Of a stretch of DNA of 64,000 bases, positions 16,535-26,174 are shown piece after piece. Origin of the DNA: Lepagella muris (GTDB lineage: Bacteria > Bacteroidota > Bacteroidia > Bacteroidales > Muribaculaceae); assembly GCF_004793975.1 (NCBI RefSeq), contig NZ_SRYB01000009.1, forward strand, positions 1-64,000, written 5' to 3'. Under the pieces are notes generated by a model. It did not search any database and was not told the DNA's origin. It was given only the letters and a program-made list of their open reading frames with translations. The position numbers and the translations under genes were made by a program. Numbering within the stretch: position 1 is the first letter of the stretch; every line of letters starts with the position of its first letter.

Positions 16535-17235
16535 AGTCTGTTGATTTTTTTGATTATTCTGTTTAATGAGTATTTATTGATGAGAAAACCGATTAGGCCT
16601 CCGAATAAGGTAATTGTGAATACTCCAAGCAAAGCATCCCAATTTATATCGGACACACCTCTCACGGCAGTCCTTCCATTGACTGTGGCTATCACCCCCA
16701 TCATTGCTATCAGAATATTCACTAAGAATAGGATCTCCAATCTTATATCTTTCTCAGGCAGCAGATATTTTATCAGCCGTGACATAAGAAAAATCAGTGA
16801 TGACGCAACCACGGCGACGGACCATCCTACAATTCCAAAGGACACTCCCGGAAAAGAGAATACTGCCTGCACGACCGTGTAGAAGAGTACGGGAAATATC
16901 AGTAATCCGGGAAAAAGACGCAGGACACGATAAGTGCGGATGATAGTTTTCCGTACCTTACCTGCGGTCATGAGTTGCGCGGAAAGCACTGCGAATGAAA
17001 TCTGCATGAACACATCAATGAATAGAATTACCGATGTGTCAAGCATCAACCGGGAATTTTGCAGCCATTGCTGTATCTGTGTGCTTGATTGCTCAATGGC
17101 AAACGGAGTGGAGAGTCCGATGAAAAGGAGGCATAAACCACAAATGGAGATACTTACCGGAACTTTTTGGAAAGTAAGTTTCAGCACGAAGCTGAAACTT
17201 ACCAATAACATCAATATAAGTACGACAGTTTCCAT
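16531..17235 (-). CDS. hmuT: HmuT-like integral membrane protein
   Basis: This is a hydrophobic protein of 234 residues from METVVLIL. That ATG lies one base after the stop of the CobN-like gene; a TTG 16 codons upstream would give 250. About six spans are visible. I recognise no catalytic motif. In haem operons of Porphyromonas and Bacteroides a membrane protein occupies this place between the CobN-like protein and the TolQ-like protein, hence the name. It may anchor the CobN-like enzyme or form part of the channel. Overlap of 4 bases with the next gene supports cotranslation. Confidence 0.65.
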   Translation of the reverse strand: METVVLILMLLVSFSFVLKLTFQKVPVSISICGLCLLFIGLSTPFAIEQSSTQIQQWLQNSRLMLDTSVILFIDVFMQISFAVLSAQLMTAGKVRKTIIRTYRVLRLFPGLLIFPVLFYTVVQAVFSFPGVSFGIVGWSVAVVASSLIFLMSRLIKYLLPEKDIRLEILFLVNILIAMMGVIATVNGRTAVRGVSDINWDALLGVFTITLFGGLIGFLINKYSLNRIIKKINRL

Positions 17236-17236
17236 A

Positions 17237-20200
17237 TCATTCCATATCTTTTGCGGAATTTCTACGCCGTTTAGCCACCACAACCAGAAGGATTATTAAA
17301 GCGGCCACAGCCACTGCGACAGCAACCTTTCCGACATTGCCTACCGTGGCATGCTCCACATTGTTCATTTCCTCTTTTTTCATGACCATGCCATCGTCGG
17401 CAGACTGCTCTGAAGCAGATGAAATAGTGGCAGACATTTCCTGATTAAGATTTTCCAGATTGTTAATCTGACCGGCATCAGGCTTCCAATACCCTCTTTC
17501 AGCAGCTTCTTTCATGACCGTAGTCATCTGTTGCATGGCGGAAGGATTTTTGTCCTTGAAAAATTCGCGGATACCAAGATTGTGCTTGTCGTTGACATAC
17601 ACTTCGTAAATTTCACTCCACATCTCCGGATCAATCGCCGCAGGTTTCATCACATTCCATCCGTATGTATTCTGCACTATCTCTGCAAAAGTCGATGCGT
17701 CGCCCGCGCCGCCTTTCATCTTTTCCTTTATATATGTAGGATTGAATATGGTGGAGCGTCCTTCCACACCTATAGCCTCTTTCACTTCCTGCATACGGTA
17801 GTTGGAACGGTTGCGGTAATCGCTGAGATATGCGTCAGGATCCTTGCCCGTGACATTTCTGACAGCAAGGTTCATACCACCCATAAACTCATATACATGG
17901 TCAAGGCTAAGGGTTCCCCACGTATTGGATTGCCGGGGTTGGATGACTGCATCGGTATTAGTCAGGGCTGCCTCGAAAGCATACTGTGTGAAGGCTTCCC
18001 AATTATCCTCATCGCCGTAATAAGCGCCCATATTGTTGAGATAAGTGTCGGCTATCTCCGATTCCTCTTTCCATTGGTTCCCTTGCACCATCCCTTGTAT
18101 TCCGGTCCCATATCCACCGTTAAGGCCTCCGAATACACGGTATGCCGCTATCGCGCGGGCTTCTTTAGGAGATATGCCCCGCTCGACAAGTTTCCTCTCC
18201 GAGTCGGTGATACCCTGCGCAACCTGATTTTCATAATTGTCATCTTTAGAGGCGGCAGCCATCTCAACAGCGCGGTTTATCAGGAAAAGACGGGAGGCAG
18301 CTATATCGCGCAACTGTCCGCTGGTCTGCACAACAACATCTATCCTCGGTCGTCCAAGTTCATCGGATGGAATGAGCCGAAGGTCTGTGACCCTGCCGAA
18401 AGCGTCTCGGACCGGTTCCACTCCTAGCATATAAAGCACCTGCGCTATGGTAGCACCTTCTGATTCAATAAACTCTCCGCTCCAGAGCGTATAGCTGACT
18501 TTCCGCGGAATACTGTCATTATGTCGCTTGCGGTACATATCGATCGTATTCTTGGCCATCTCCACGCCTTTGTTCCAAGCTGATTCACTTGGTGTTGCCT
18601 CCGCGTTTATTCCGAACAGGTTACGTCCTGTTGGAAGCGAGTTGGGATTTGCTATGGGATCCCCTCCCGGTGATGGCTTGACATACCCCCCGGCGAGAGC
18701 GTTGATCAGCGATGTCAATTCCATTTCAGGAGATTGTCTCAGTACATCTGAGTAATTGGATATATTCTTCAATGTACGCTCCACTTCCATAATAGCTGCG
18801 GCCTTGGCTTTCTGCTCAGGTGTATACTCAGGCATTTTCATCTTCATGTCGGCATGAGGATTGGATTTTTTACCTACTGCATTACCTGATTGGGATGTTT
18901 TTTCTCGTTTGGCAAGCATTGCCTTCTTCATCTTCTCCAACTGCTCATCGGATGCTCCCATCTTTTTGGCTGTGGCCATCGCCTTCACGATATTCCCGTT
19001 ATTCGTTTTCGAGCCTTCTTTTCTTTCCGGCATAGCACGTGACATCATCATTTCCATCATTCGTTGGGGAGCATCTTTCATTGAGACTATCTCACGAGCT
19101 TCATTCAGTTCCTCAGATGATATTCCTGCAATGTCACATATTTCCGAATCAGACACGGGGTGTCCGGAATTGAGTTTTGCTGCCACGATGGATTTGGCAG
19201 GTTCAAGATAAAGACGGTTGAACAGACCTTTGCGTTCCGTTTTTTTTGCCTTTGCTGGATTCCGCAGTTTGTCAAGAGCAAGCAGACTATAAGCAATGGG
19301 ATCTACAGACATGGCAAAGACGCTTGTGCCTATTCTCGCATCCTCGTATGGAACTCCCATGACATAAAGCTGTCCGGTAATCTTTTCAGCGGCAATCTCT
19401 TCTGCAAAATTTTCGATACGGAGAATGTCATCCTCTGTATAAGGAGTTGATAATATGCTGTCCAGTTCAAGATCGCGGTGCAGACCTAATTCAACTGCCT
19501 TCTTCTTGACATCAAGGGATGTTGCTTGTGAAGGATTCTTAAAGTATACCTCGACTTTATCCATCAGCCCTTTATACTCACCCCGCAGGTTGCTTTCAAG
19601 GAAAGGCGGGGTCAGATACGATTGCAGTGCAGCGTAGGAGCGACGCTTGGCAATCATTCCTTCCCCGACATCAGCTATGGAATAGATATAGAAGTGAGGG
19701 AGAGGTCCGACAAGTCTGTCGGGCCAGTCCTGACTGCACAGCGCCACTTGTTTGCGTGGTGTGAACTCCAGACTACCGTGTGTGCCGAAATGGATGAGGG
19801 CATCGGCTTTAAGTGTGTCTGAAATCCATTTATACGTACTGATATAGCTTTCTTCTGGATCTTGATCTGTGCCGTGGATTATCTTGAAAGAGTTTTCCCC
19901 TTGGTTGGGCAATGGCTGGGGCACTATGGCCACATTTCCGAAAAGGATTCTACGGTCTGCCTGCACCATCTTCTCAAGTTCAGCAGGAGAAGATGGTAGA
20001 TTCTTCAGGTAATAACCCTCTTTGCCCAATCTTGACAAGAGATTATACAGTGACGGGCCGACATCCATGCCTGCCGCCGACATAGCCGATACCCCCGGTC
20101 CTTTGTAATATACGATAGCGATCTTTTTATCCTTGTTCGGCGTGCGCTTCAGAGATATGTGGTTATTCACCGTCTCTACAAAAGTGTCAAGACGTCCGGG

Positions 20201-21208
20201 AATAGCTTTCACCTCGCGTATTCCCTCATCATTCTCATAATGGGCGAACAAAGCGTATGGACGTATGCCGCCGTCAATTTCAGGAGTGACAACACTTTGT
20301 GAGAGAAATCCTCCGTTCATACCCATCTTGTCAGCTTCCCAATCTTCCTGAAGCTGATTTGCATTCACCGGACAGAACAGAGGCACATTATTCTCCGAAA
20401 GATATTCAACCATATAGTCACCCATACGGCCATGAGCCATATTTATAACAGCGGCAACAGAGATGGAATCTGCATGACCGTCATTTATGAACTTGCGCAT
20501 ATTCCATACGCGATAGACATTGTTGCCCGATTTTTCCAATGCGGCAATCAATTCCGAGGGCTCGCCCATTTGTCCGGTTATTATGATATTCGGAGCATTG
20601 TCGGCAATAAGATTTCTGGATTTCAGATAAGTTTTGTATTCACGTAAAGTGTTAAACCCTATCTCCTCAGCATCAGGATCGTCCACATCAGGATGCGAGA
20701 GCAGGTATGACTGACTTTCCACAGGTTCTTCTGGCTCATTTGTGAACATGGCTTTGCAGTCTATGTAGGTGCGCACATATTCAAGCAGATTTCGGTAATT
20801 TGCTCTGCCTCCTGAAAGATACTCCTTCAGATCATTTACCATCAATGAATCCACTGAGCAGATATTGTTGTCGGGATTGGTGGCCATAGTGGTCAAAACG
20901 GGAGTTCCATTTTCAGCAGCCTTACGGATGATAGTCCGCTGCTCCTCTGTTATCCGCAGCCCCATCCCGTTTATGAAGACCATGTCATAGTCACCGACAT
21001 CATCAATGTCATCGGTGGAAAGTTCCTTGATCTTTATAAATCCGTTGGTGTTGGCTTTAGCTATCTGCCCCAACTCTATGGGTTGATAATTCAGGAATGC
21101 AATTTTTGTGGGCGAGATCCATTTCACCCACGAAAAAATAAATACAAACACCAAAAGTAAAACGATTGATCCCAGTATAATCTGTTTTTTAGTCATTTTT
21201 AGTTTCAT
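17237..21208 (-). CDS. hmuS: HmuS-like CobN-family chelatase, membrane anchored
   Basis: This protein has about 1323 residues. I place the start at MKLKMTKKQ (21208), eight bases past the receptor stop; the longer frame to 21340 would overlap the receptor gene. A membrane span is near the N-terminus (IILGSIVLLLVFVFIFSW) and another at the very end (AVAVAVAALIILLVVV), so the bulk is probably extracytoplasmic. The body is CobN-like (HFGTHGSLEFTPRKQ, then SIADVGEGMIAKRRSYA, and LTPP). A Lys-rich insert lies near two thirds of the length. CobN itself inserts cobalt; HmuS relatives in haem operons are thought to remove iron from haem anaerobically. Position between HmuR and HmuT supports that. Confidence 0.88.
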   Translation of the reverse strand: MKLKMTKKQIILGSIVLLLVFVFIFSWVKWISPTKIAFLNYQPIELGQIAKANTNGFIKIKELSTDDIDDVGDYDMVFINGMGLRITEEQRTIIRKAAENGTPVLTTMATNPDNNICSVDSLMVNDLKEYLSGGRANYRNLLEYVRTYIDCKAMFTNEPEEPVESQSYLLSHPDVDDPDAEEIGFNTLREYKTYLKSRNLIADNAPNIIITGQMGEPSELIAALEKSGNNVYRVWNMRKFINDGHADSISVAAVINMAHGRMGDYMVEYLSENNVPLFCPVNANQLQEDWEADKMGMNGGFLSQSVVTPEIDGGIRPYALFAHYENDEGIREVKAIPGRLDTFVETVNNHISLKRTPNKDKKIAIVYYKGPGVSAMSAAGMDVGPSLYNLLSRLGKEGYYLKNLPSSPAELEKMVQADRRILFGNVAIVPQPLPNQGENSFKIIHGTDQDPEESYISTYKWISDTLKADALIHFGTHGSLEFTPRKQVALCSQDWPDRLVGPLPHFYIYSIADVGEGMIAKRRSYAALQSYLTPPFLESNLRGEYKGLMDKVEVYFKNPSQATSLDVKKKAVELGLHRDLELDSILSTPYTEDDILRIENFAEEIAAEKITGQLYVMGVPYEDARIGTSVFAMSVDPIAYSLLALDKLRNPAKAKKTERKGLFNRLYLEPAKSIVAAKLNSGHPVSDSEICDIAGISSEELNEAREIVSMKDAPQRMMEMMMSRAMPERKEGSKTNNGNIVKAMATAKKMGASDEQLEKMKKAMLAKREKTSQSGNAVGKKSNPHADMKMKMPEYTPEQKAKAAAIMEVERTLKNISNYSDVLRQSPEMELTSLINALAGGYVKPSPGGDPIANPNSLPTGRNLFGINAEATPSESAWNKGVEMAKNTIDMYRKRHNDSIPRKVSYTLWSGEFIESEGATIAQVLYMLGVEPVRDAFGRVTDLRLIPSDELGRPRIDVVVQTSGQLRDIAASRLFLINRAVEMAAASKDDNYENQVAQGITDSERKLVERGISPKEARAIAAYRVFGGLNGGYGTGIQGMVQGNQWKEESEIADTYLNNMGAYYGDEDNWEAFTQYAFEAALTNTDAVIQPRQSNTWGTLSLDHVYEFMGGMNLAVRNVTGKDPDAYLSDYRNRSNYRMQEVKEAIGVEGRSTIFNPTYIKEKMKGGAGDASTFAEIVQNTYGWNVMKPAAIDPEMWSEIYEVYVNDKHNLGIREFFKDKNPSAMQQMTTVMKEAAERGYWKPDAGQINNLENLNQEMSATISSASEQSADDGMVMKKEEMNNVEHATVGNVGKVAVAVAVAALIILLVVVAKRRRNSAKDME

Positions 21209-21215
21209 GATGATT

Positions 21216-23390
21216 TTACCATTTGAACATATCGGCAAGGTTAAGGCCGACAGTGCCGACAAAGGAGATACCTCTCTGTGGAGTCTGAAGTGAGCTGTCG
21301 GTAGCCTTGTCCTTGTAATTGAATAGATTGTCGATACCAAGATTCACATATATCCCGCGCGGGAAGGTGGCGCCCACATTCATGGCGACAAGAGTCCTGC
21401 CATCGTAATGGCGTTTCTCCCAAGCATATTCTCCATTCACATCAGCCTCCGATGACCGGGAATAGGTGTCGAAAGCCGATCCCCACTGACCATTGAGAGA
21501 GGCGGTCAATGACACCTTTTTGAATTTCTTCTGATACATGGCACTGAATGTGGCTGAATGTGGACGGGTTGAAGATGTGTTGTGACCGTCAACATTGCTG
21601 TAATCGTCGGTAAATGCGTATGAACCCGTCAGTGTCAGTCCAAAATTGAAATTATACCGAAGTATGGTTTCAATCGAAGTGGTCCGCGCTTTGTCAGCAT
21701 TGACATATTGCATGTCGCTTGTGCCGTCACTCAGCATCAGATACTCGATCTTGTTGCTGAATCGGTTGTGTGAAGCGGATATGGAAGTGTTCAACCCCCA
21801 TCTGCTGAATTCCACGGAGGCCGAATATTGGTTGCTTGTCTCCGGTTTGAGATTGGGGTTTCCATAAATCATGAACCAGCCGAGTCCTCCCATATCATAT
21901 TCCATGTAGAGTTCTTTCAGTGACGGAGACCGGAATCCCTGCGCATATCCCAATCGGAATGTCACAGCATCCCATGCTTTATATAAGGCGGACAATTTTG
22001 GAGTAAGATGCCATTTGTATTTCTGATGCCAATCCGCCCGGAGTCCGGCCACTATGTCAAGTTCTGCAATCGGAGTCCATTCGCCTTGTCCATAGAAGGC
22101 AACTGCGTGATTGGTATAGTGGGTACTGTCCTTGAACATATAGTGTTTCAGGTATTCAATGTCACCTTCCGATCCTACATTTATACTTACATTACCGAAT
22201 TTCCCGGCATAATCAATTCTCGGAGTCTGACGGATATTCCGGTAATTCAATGCTGTCGAATCCGCACGAAAGAAATGATGGTCTTTCCAGAAGTTGTCAA
22301 ACATATACCCTATCGTAATCTGATGACTGGTCGCAGGGAGATACTTTATTTTTGCGCCTAAGGTGTAGTCACGGTTATATTCCTGATAGAGTCTGCCTGT
22401 ACGTATATCCTTTTGGTTCCAATAATTTGTGAATTTCAAATCTGCGGAAATCTTTTCATTGAATTTATAGCCAAGTTTCTGGGTGAAATCCCAGATATTA
22501 TAGCCCCAGATTGTGGTGGATGCACTTTCAGGATCTCCAATCGTATAAGTGTCCGCTGTGCGATAAGTGAGGCTTGTGTATGTGGTAAGGTTATACTTGT
22601 TAACTCCAACCGATCCCGTGTATTTTTGTCCGTAGCCATTGGATATTCTGGCACTCAGATTCGCTGATACAGGGCGGTTTGCTGTCTTTGTTATTATGTT
22701 TATCACCCCGCCGAGCGCATTGGAGCCGTAAATGGTGGAGTGTGCCCCTTTTATCACTTCAATACGCTCAATGTCATCAATGTTGAAACGTGTAAAATCA
22801 ACATTATGGTCCGCTCCCTCGCCACTCACACGTTCACCGTCAATAAGGAAAAGGATATACTCCCCATCCATTCCTTGATACTTGATTTCCGGTTGCTGAC
22901 TCATGGAGTTGAACCCGATCTGCACTCCGGGCAGTTCATATTGCAGTAGTGACTCTATGCTGTTGGGATTAAGAGCCTGAATATCCCGTTGGGAAACGAC
23001 TCTTGTAAGTACCGGGACTTTCTTCAAAGGACGCTCAACAAAAGAGCCTGTCACTACCACCTCATCAAGTTGTTGGTTGGAGGGAAGAAGTCTTATCGGT
23101 GTGTTGGTAATGTTATCCGATTCCACGGTGACAGGTTTATATCCCATAAAAGACACTTGAAGAATCACATTTCCTGATTCATTCAATCTTACAGAGAATT
23201 TACCATCGGTATCTGTGACAGCTCCAAGCACCGTTCCCTGCACACGAACAGAGGCTCCGGGGAGAGGCTCATTATTCTCATCGACAACATAACCGATTAT
23301 TTCACGGTGGCTGGAGAATCCCTCGGTTGATGCTCCCTTCAAGTTGATAGCCATAATGACGGCAAGTATGAAGCAAACAATCCTACTCAT
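21216..23390 (-). CDS. hmuR: HmuR-like TonB-dependent haem receptor
   Basis: This 724-residue outer-membrane receptor has a signal peptide (about 1-22). An N-terminal carboxypeptidase-regulatory-like domain follows (IIGYVVDENNEPLPGASVRV, about 31-110), then the plug (LDEVVVTGSFVERPLKKVPV, IEVIKGAHSTIYGSNALGG), then a 22-strand barrel. The haem-receptor pair FRSPSLKEL and GNPNL(K) is present at about 515-545. It imports haem or a porphyrin from HmuY using TonB. It overlaps the HmuY gene by 4 bases. The protein looks complete. Specificity for haem is inferred from the motif pair and the operon. Confidence 0.93.
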   Translation of the reverse strand: MSRIVCFILAVIMAINLKGASTEGFSSHREIIGYVVDENNEPLPGASVRVQGTVLGAVTDTDGKFSVRLNESGNVILQVSFMGYKPVTVESDNITNTPIRLLPSNQQLDEVVVTGSFVERPLKKVPVLTRVVSQRDIQALNPNSIESLLQYELPGVQIGFNSMSQQPEIKYQGMDGEYILFLIDGERVSGEGADHNVDFTRFNIDDIERIEVIKGAHSTIYGSNALGGVINIITKTANRPVSANLSARISNGYGQKYTGSVGVNKYNLTTYTSLTYRTADTYTIGDPESASTTIWGYNIWDFTQKLGYKFNEKISADLKFTNYWNQKDIRTGRLYQEYNRDYTLGAKIKYLPATSHQITIGYMFDNFWKDHHFFRADSTALNYRNIRQTPRIDYAGKFGNVSINVGSEGDIEYLKHYMFKDSTHYTNHAVAFYGQGEWTPIAELDIVAGLRADWHQKYKWHLTPKLSALYKAWDAVTFRLGYAQGFRSPSLKELYMEYDMGGLGWFMIYGNPNLKPETSNQYSASVEFSRWGLNTSISASHNRFSNKIEYLMLSDGTSDMQYVNADKARTTSIETILRYNFNFGLTLTGSYAFTDDYSNVDGHNTSSTRPHSATFSAMYQKKFKKVSLTASLNGQWGSAFDTYSRSSEADVNGEYAWEKRHYDGRTLVAMNVGATFPRGIYVNLGIDNLFNYKDKATDSSLQTPQRGISFVGTVGLNLADMFKW

Positions 23391-24103
23391 TTTGATTTAT
23401 GGAATTTATATTGGAAAGACATCATGCCGCTTCTTGCGCCATCGCTTCCTCCGTAAGTTTTCGTAATCTTGATTGCAGCCCAATCACCATCGGGATATTT
23501 GATTGCCAGCACCTCGCCGGTTGTTCCATACAGCACGGGGGGCATCCCTCCAGTTTCGGTACGGGTCACCGCGTCACATAGTACCCGGTTTATCTGACCG
23601 TCAAGGGCATATCCTATATTGCCGTCCATCATTCCGCTCATATCCATCACAAGAAGATATGGAGTGGTACCTTCAACTGCTGATTCCGTAAAATAATTAA
23701 CAGTCTCATCTTCCTCATACTTCCCATCAGGCAACGCAATGACATTCTCTATGTCAGGAATATGTGTATTGACGGCAGATCCGTTGTTTGTCTTTATCTC
23801 GTACCGGTGAACAGCTATGTGCCAATTTATACCGACTTCTTCAGTAGTCTGTTCTTTTTTGGTCTGTTCCGTACCGGTATAGTACCACGTACCTGAATCC
23901 TTATGCTTTTCAATCTCGCCTGTCTCAAGATTTATATATGTCCATGAGTCGTAGGCGGTGGCATCCAGATCAGCCATAGTACGATATGGCGCTGACGGAT
24001 CCAAACCCTCTTCATCAAGAAAGTGATTGGTATAACTGCAAGCGGTCATGAAAATCATGACCGCCGACAGTATAAATGGGTATGTTTTTATCGTGATCAT
24101 CAA
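23387..24103 (-). CDS. hmuY: HmuY-family haem-binding lipoprotein
   Basis: This is a 238-residue lipoprotein (signal ending MTACSY, Cys at about 21). The HmuY fold signature is visible: TAYDSWTYINLETGEIE, then VGINWHIAVHRYEIKTNNGSA (about 100-118), and FQYKF at the end. In Porphyromonas HmuY two His residues bind haem, while other Bacteroidetes homologues use Met. Here a Met-rich stretch (LVMDMSGMMDG, about 168) lies where the second ligand falls, so Met ligation is possible. It captures haem at the cell surface and hands it to HmuR. Confidence 0.88.
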   Translation of the reverse strand: MMITIKTYPFILSAVMIFMTACSYTNHFLDEEGLDPSAPYRTMADLDATAYDSWTYINLETGEIEKHKDSGTWYYTGTEQTKKEQTTEEVGINWHIAVHRYEIKTNNGSAVNTHIPDIENVIALPDGKYEEDETVNYFTESAVEGTTPYLLVMDMSGMMDGNIGYALDGQINRVLCDAVTRTETGGMPPVLYGTTGEVLAIKYPDGDWAAIKITKTYGGSDGARSGMMSFQYKFHKSK

Positions 24104-24108
24104 TAATC

Positions 24109-24948
24109 TTATTCTGTTGCCGGTGCTTGGCCGAGAATGAATTTAATTACAGTTCCTCCCATCACGCTCGGAACAGAGAATGACATTTCCACATCGTCCT
24201 TTGATGAGCTGATCGTACCTGAAAAATCACAATCGTAGTTCTTCGGTTCACCGCCACCCATTGAGGGCATCGCGAGCGTTCCTTTGCCTCCGAGGGTATA
24301 ACCAGTGCCGGTTTTCGTTACTGTGATATTGGATATATTCGCCTCGCCCCATGTATCGCTTGTATAACTGATTGAAACAGTACCATCTTCATTTGCCGTT
24401 ACCATTACTTTTTGGTCGACTGTTATCATATCCTTAAAATAGGCGGATGAGGTTGACGTATAACCATCGTATGTACCGGCTACCACAAGATTGGCCGGAG
24501 CTTCGCCTTGTATGAATTTTACCGTCAGGCCTCCCATCACACTTGGTATGGAGAACTCGAACTTTGCATTCTCCTTGTTCTTCCCAATCACGGCATTAAG
24601 ATTGCACTCATATTTTTTTGTGCCACCATGTCCGGATATTTCGGCTTCTCCTTTGCCTGAAATGATAAATCCCTCGGATGAAAGAGAGACTTCTGCGTTG
24701 CTGATAACCGTATGTCCCCATGTGTCGCTATCAAAGGTCACGTTGACGGTTGTGTTGCTTACAATCTCTACTTTCACAGACTGATTCTCACTTATCATAT
24801 CTGAAAAGTAAGTTGAGGAAGCGTTGGTGTAACCGGAATATACAGATGCCACATCCTTGGCATAGTTGATTTCCGGCTCGTCATCGCTACTGCACGAGGT
24901 AGCGAATAAGCTGACAATTGCCAGCATTAAAAGCAAAAATTTGTTCAT
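24109..24948 (-). CDS. Calycin-like lipoprotein with two repeated domains
   Basis: This is a 279-residue lipoprotein (signal ending FATSCSS). The mature part is two tandem copies of a domain of about 120 residues, each beginning VASVYSGYT / VAGTYDGYT and ending SIPSVMGGLTVKFIQGEAP / SVPSVMGGTVIKFILGQAP, at about 35-152 and 153-279. It matches the calycin-like beta-barrel domain of Bacteroidetes. It is the first gene of the haem operon, so it may be an additional surface ligand-binding protein for haem or a haem carrier. The start codon is about 45 bases below the -7 box. Confidence 0.82.
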   Translation of the reverse strand: MNKFLLLMLAIVSLFATSCSSDDEPEINYAKDVASVYSGYTNASSTYFSDMISENQSVKVEIVSNTTVNVTFDSDTWGHTVISNAEVSLSSEGFIISGKGEAEISGHGGTKKYECNLNAVIGKNKENAKFEFSIPSVMGGLTVKFIQGEAPANLVVAGTYDGYTSTSSAYFKDMITVDQKVMVTANEDGTVSISYTSDTWGEANISNITVTKTGTGYTLGGKGTLAMPSMGGGEPKNYDCDFSGTISSSKDDVEMSFSVPSVMGGTVIKFILGQAPATE

Positions 24949-24991
24949 GTTGTACTGATGTTATTTTGATTGTTTTATTAATTTTCGAGAT

Positions 24992-25042
24992 GCAAAATTA
25001 CAGTATGAATCAATGGCAATCAATTCCTAAAATTGGCGAATT
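24992..25042 (-). promoter_or_regulatory. Haem operon promoter with palindromic operator
   Basis: On the minus strand TAATTTTGC (24992-25000) is the -7 box. A 21-bp palindrome at 25022-25042 (on the coding strand AATTCGCCA, three bases, TTAGGAATT) ends 21 bases upstream. It is a weaker version of the sites at 15581 and 25096. Confidence 0.7.
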
Positions 25043-25095
25043 TTCAGAGGATAAATAGTCCAAACAAGAGATAGTGCATTTCTTTAACATAAAAA

Positions 25096-25146
25096 AATAC
25101 CCTAATTTATGGGATTGTGGGACATTTTCACTTATAGTAACTTTGC
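25096..25146 (+). promoter_or_regulatory. Promoter of the hemerythrin-LuxR gene with palindromic operator
   Basis: A palindrome at 25096-25116 (AATACCCTA, three bases, TATGGGATT) is followed, after exactly 21 bases, by the -7 box TAACTTTGC at 25138-25146. The start codon lies 24 bases farther. Autoregulation by the encoded protein is the simplest reading. Confidence 0.72.
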
Positions 25147-25169
25147 TTCGGGAAAATTTACAAAAAAAC

Positions 25170-26117
25170 ATGATCAAGGATAACAATACATATACGCGAC
25201 AAGACACCCTTCGTGACATAATTGAGGACAATAATCGGCTTCTGATTGTTCTCAATAGATTTGATATATCCCTCGGTTTTGGAGACAGTACCGTTGAAGA
25301 GGTATGTAAGCAGAATGAGGTTCATACAGATACATTTCTTGCCGTGATAAATTATATCGCAGGTAAAAATTGGGAGAATTACCATGTGTCGCTTATGTAT
25401 TTGGTCGGATATTTGAGAAAATCACATATCCATTTCATTAACTTCTCTCTTCCTAATATCAAGAGGACATTGATTGAAGGCATACATGGCATTGAAACTT
25501 CTGAAATATCAATGGTAATACTGAAGTTTTACGACACTTATATAGAGGAGGTTAAGAATCACATGGGATATGAGGATACCGTAATATTCTCATACGTTGA
25601 GAACTTGGTGAATGGAGATATTACTGATAAATTCAATATCACGGATTTTTCAATGCGGCATGACCACATGGCGGGGAAATTGAATGACTTGAAAGAGCTG
25701 TTTATTTACAAATACACACAGAAAAATAATGAGATGATAAATTCCGCGCTTCTTGAACTTATGCTGTGCGGCAGAGATTTGATTCAACATTGCGAGATGG
25801 AAAACAAGATATTGTTTCCTGAGGTGATAAGATTGGAAAAGGAACTTAAAAATAGGTTAGAGAGTGAAGATAGCCATACTGAAGAAGAAATCTCGGATTC
25901 TGAAGTGCTTACATATAGGGAAAAGGAGATATTGAGAGAGATTGCACAAGGTCTGTCAACAAAGGAAATCGCTGATAAGATACACCTATCATTTCATACA
26001 ATCACTACATATCGGAAAAATATTAGCGAGAAACTCAATATTCATTCAGTAGCAGGAATGACTGTATATGCTATTCTTCATCATATTATAGACTTAAATG
26101 AAATAAAACTTCCCTAA
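25170..26117 (+). CDS. ScdA_N-hemerythrin-LuxR transcriptional regulator
   Basis: This 315-residue protein starts at MIKDNNTYTR (ATG at 25170, just below the promoter). Residues 8-58 resemble the ScdA_N/DUF542 domain of iron-sulfur repair proteins but lack its cysteines (RFDISLGFGDSTVEEVCKQ). Residues 75-230 form a hemerythrin-like four-helix bundle with candidate di-iron ligands in SHIHF, KNHMGYEDTV, MRHDHMAGK and IQHCEMENKILFPE. Residues 245-305 are a LuxR-type helix-turn-helix (LTYREKEILREIAQGLSTKEIADKI). It may sense iron, oxygen or NO and activate the divergent haem operon, flavodoxin and itself. Confidence 0.85.
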   Translation: MIKDNNTYTRQDTLRDIIEDNNRLLIVLNRFDISLGFGDSTVEEVCKQNEVHTDTFLAVINYIAGKNWENYHVSLMYLVGYLRKSHIHFINFSLPNIKRTLIEGIHGIETSEISMVILKFYDTYIEEVKNHMGYEDTVIFSYVENLVNGDITDKFNITDFSMRHDHMAGKLNDLKELFIYKYTQKNNEMINSALLELMLCGRDLIQHCEMENKILFPEVIRLEKELKNRLESEDSHTEEEISDSEVLTYREKEILREIAQGLSTKEIADKIHLSFHTITTYRKNISEKLNIHSVAGMTVYAILHHIIDLNEIKLP

Positions 26118-26174
26118 TAGAAATGATTAAAATGGAATGAGAACTCTCCTGATTCCAATTCTCATCCCTCTTGA

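Noticed and set aside
17531..18427. A 298-codon plus-strand frame opposite the CobN-like gene
   Set aside because: It lies wholly antisense to conserved CobN-like coding sequence, has no recognisable domain and no promoter or ribosome-binding region, so it is a shadow frame.
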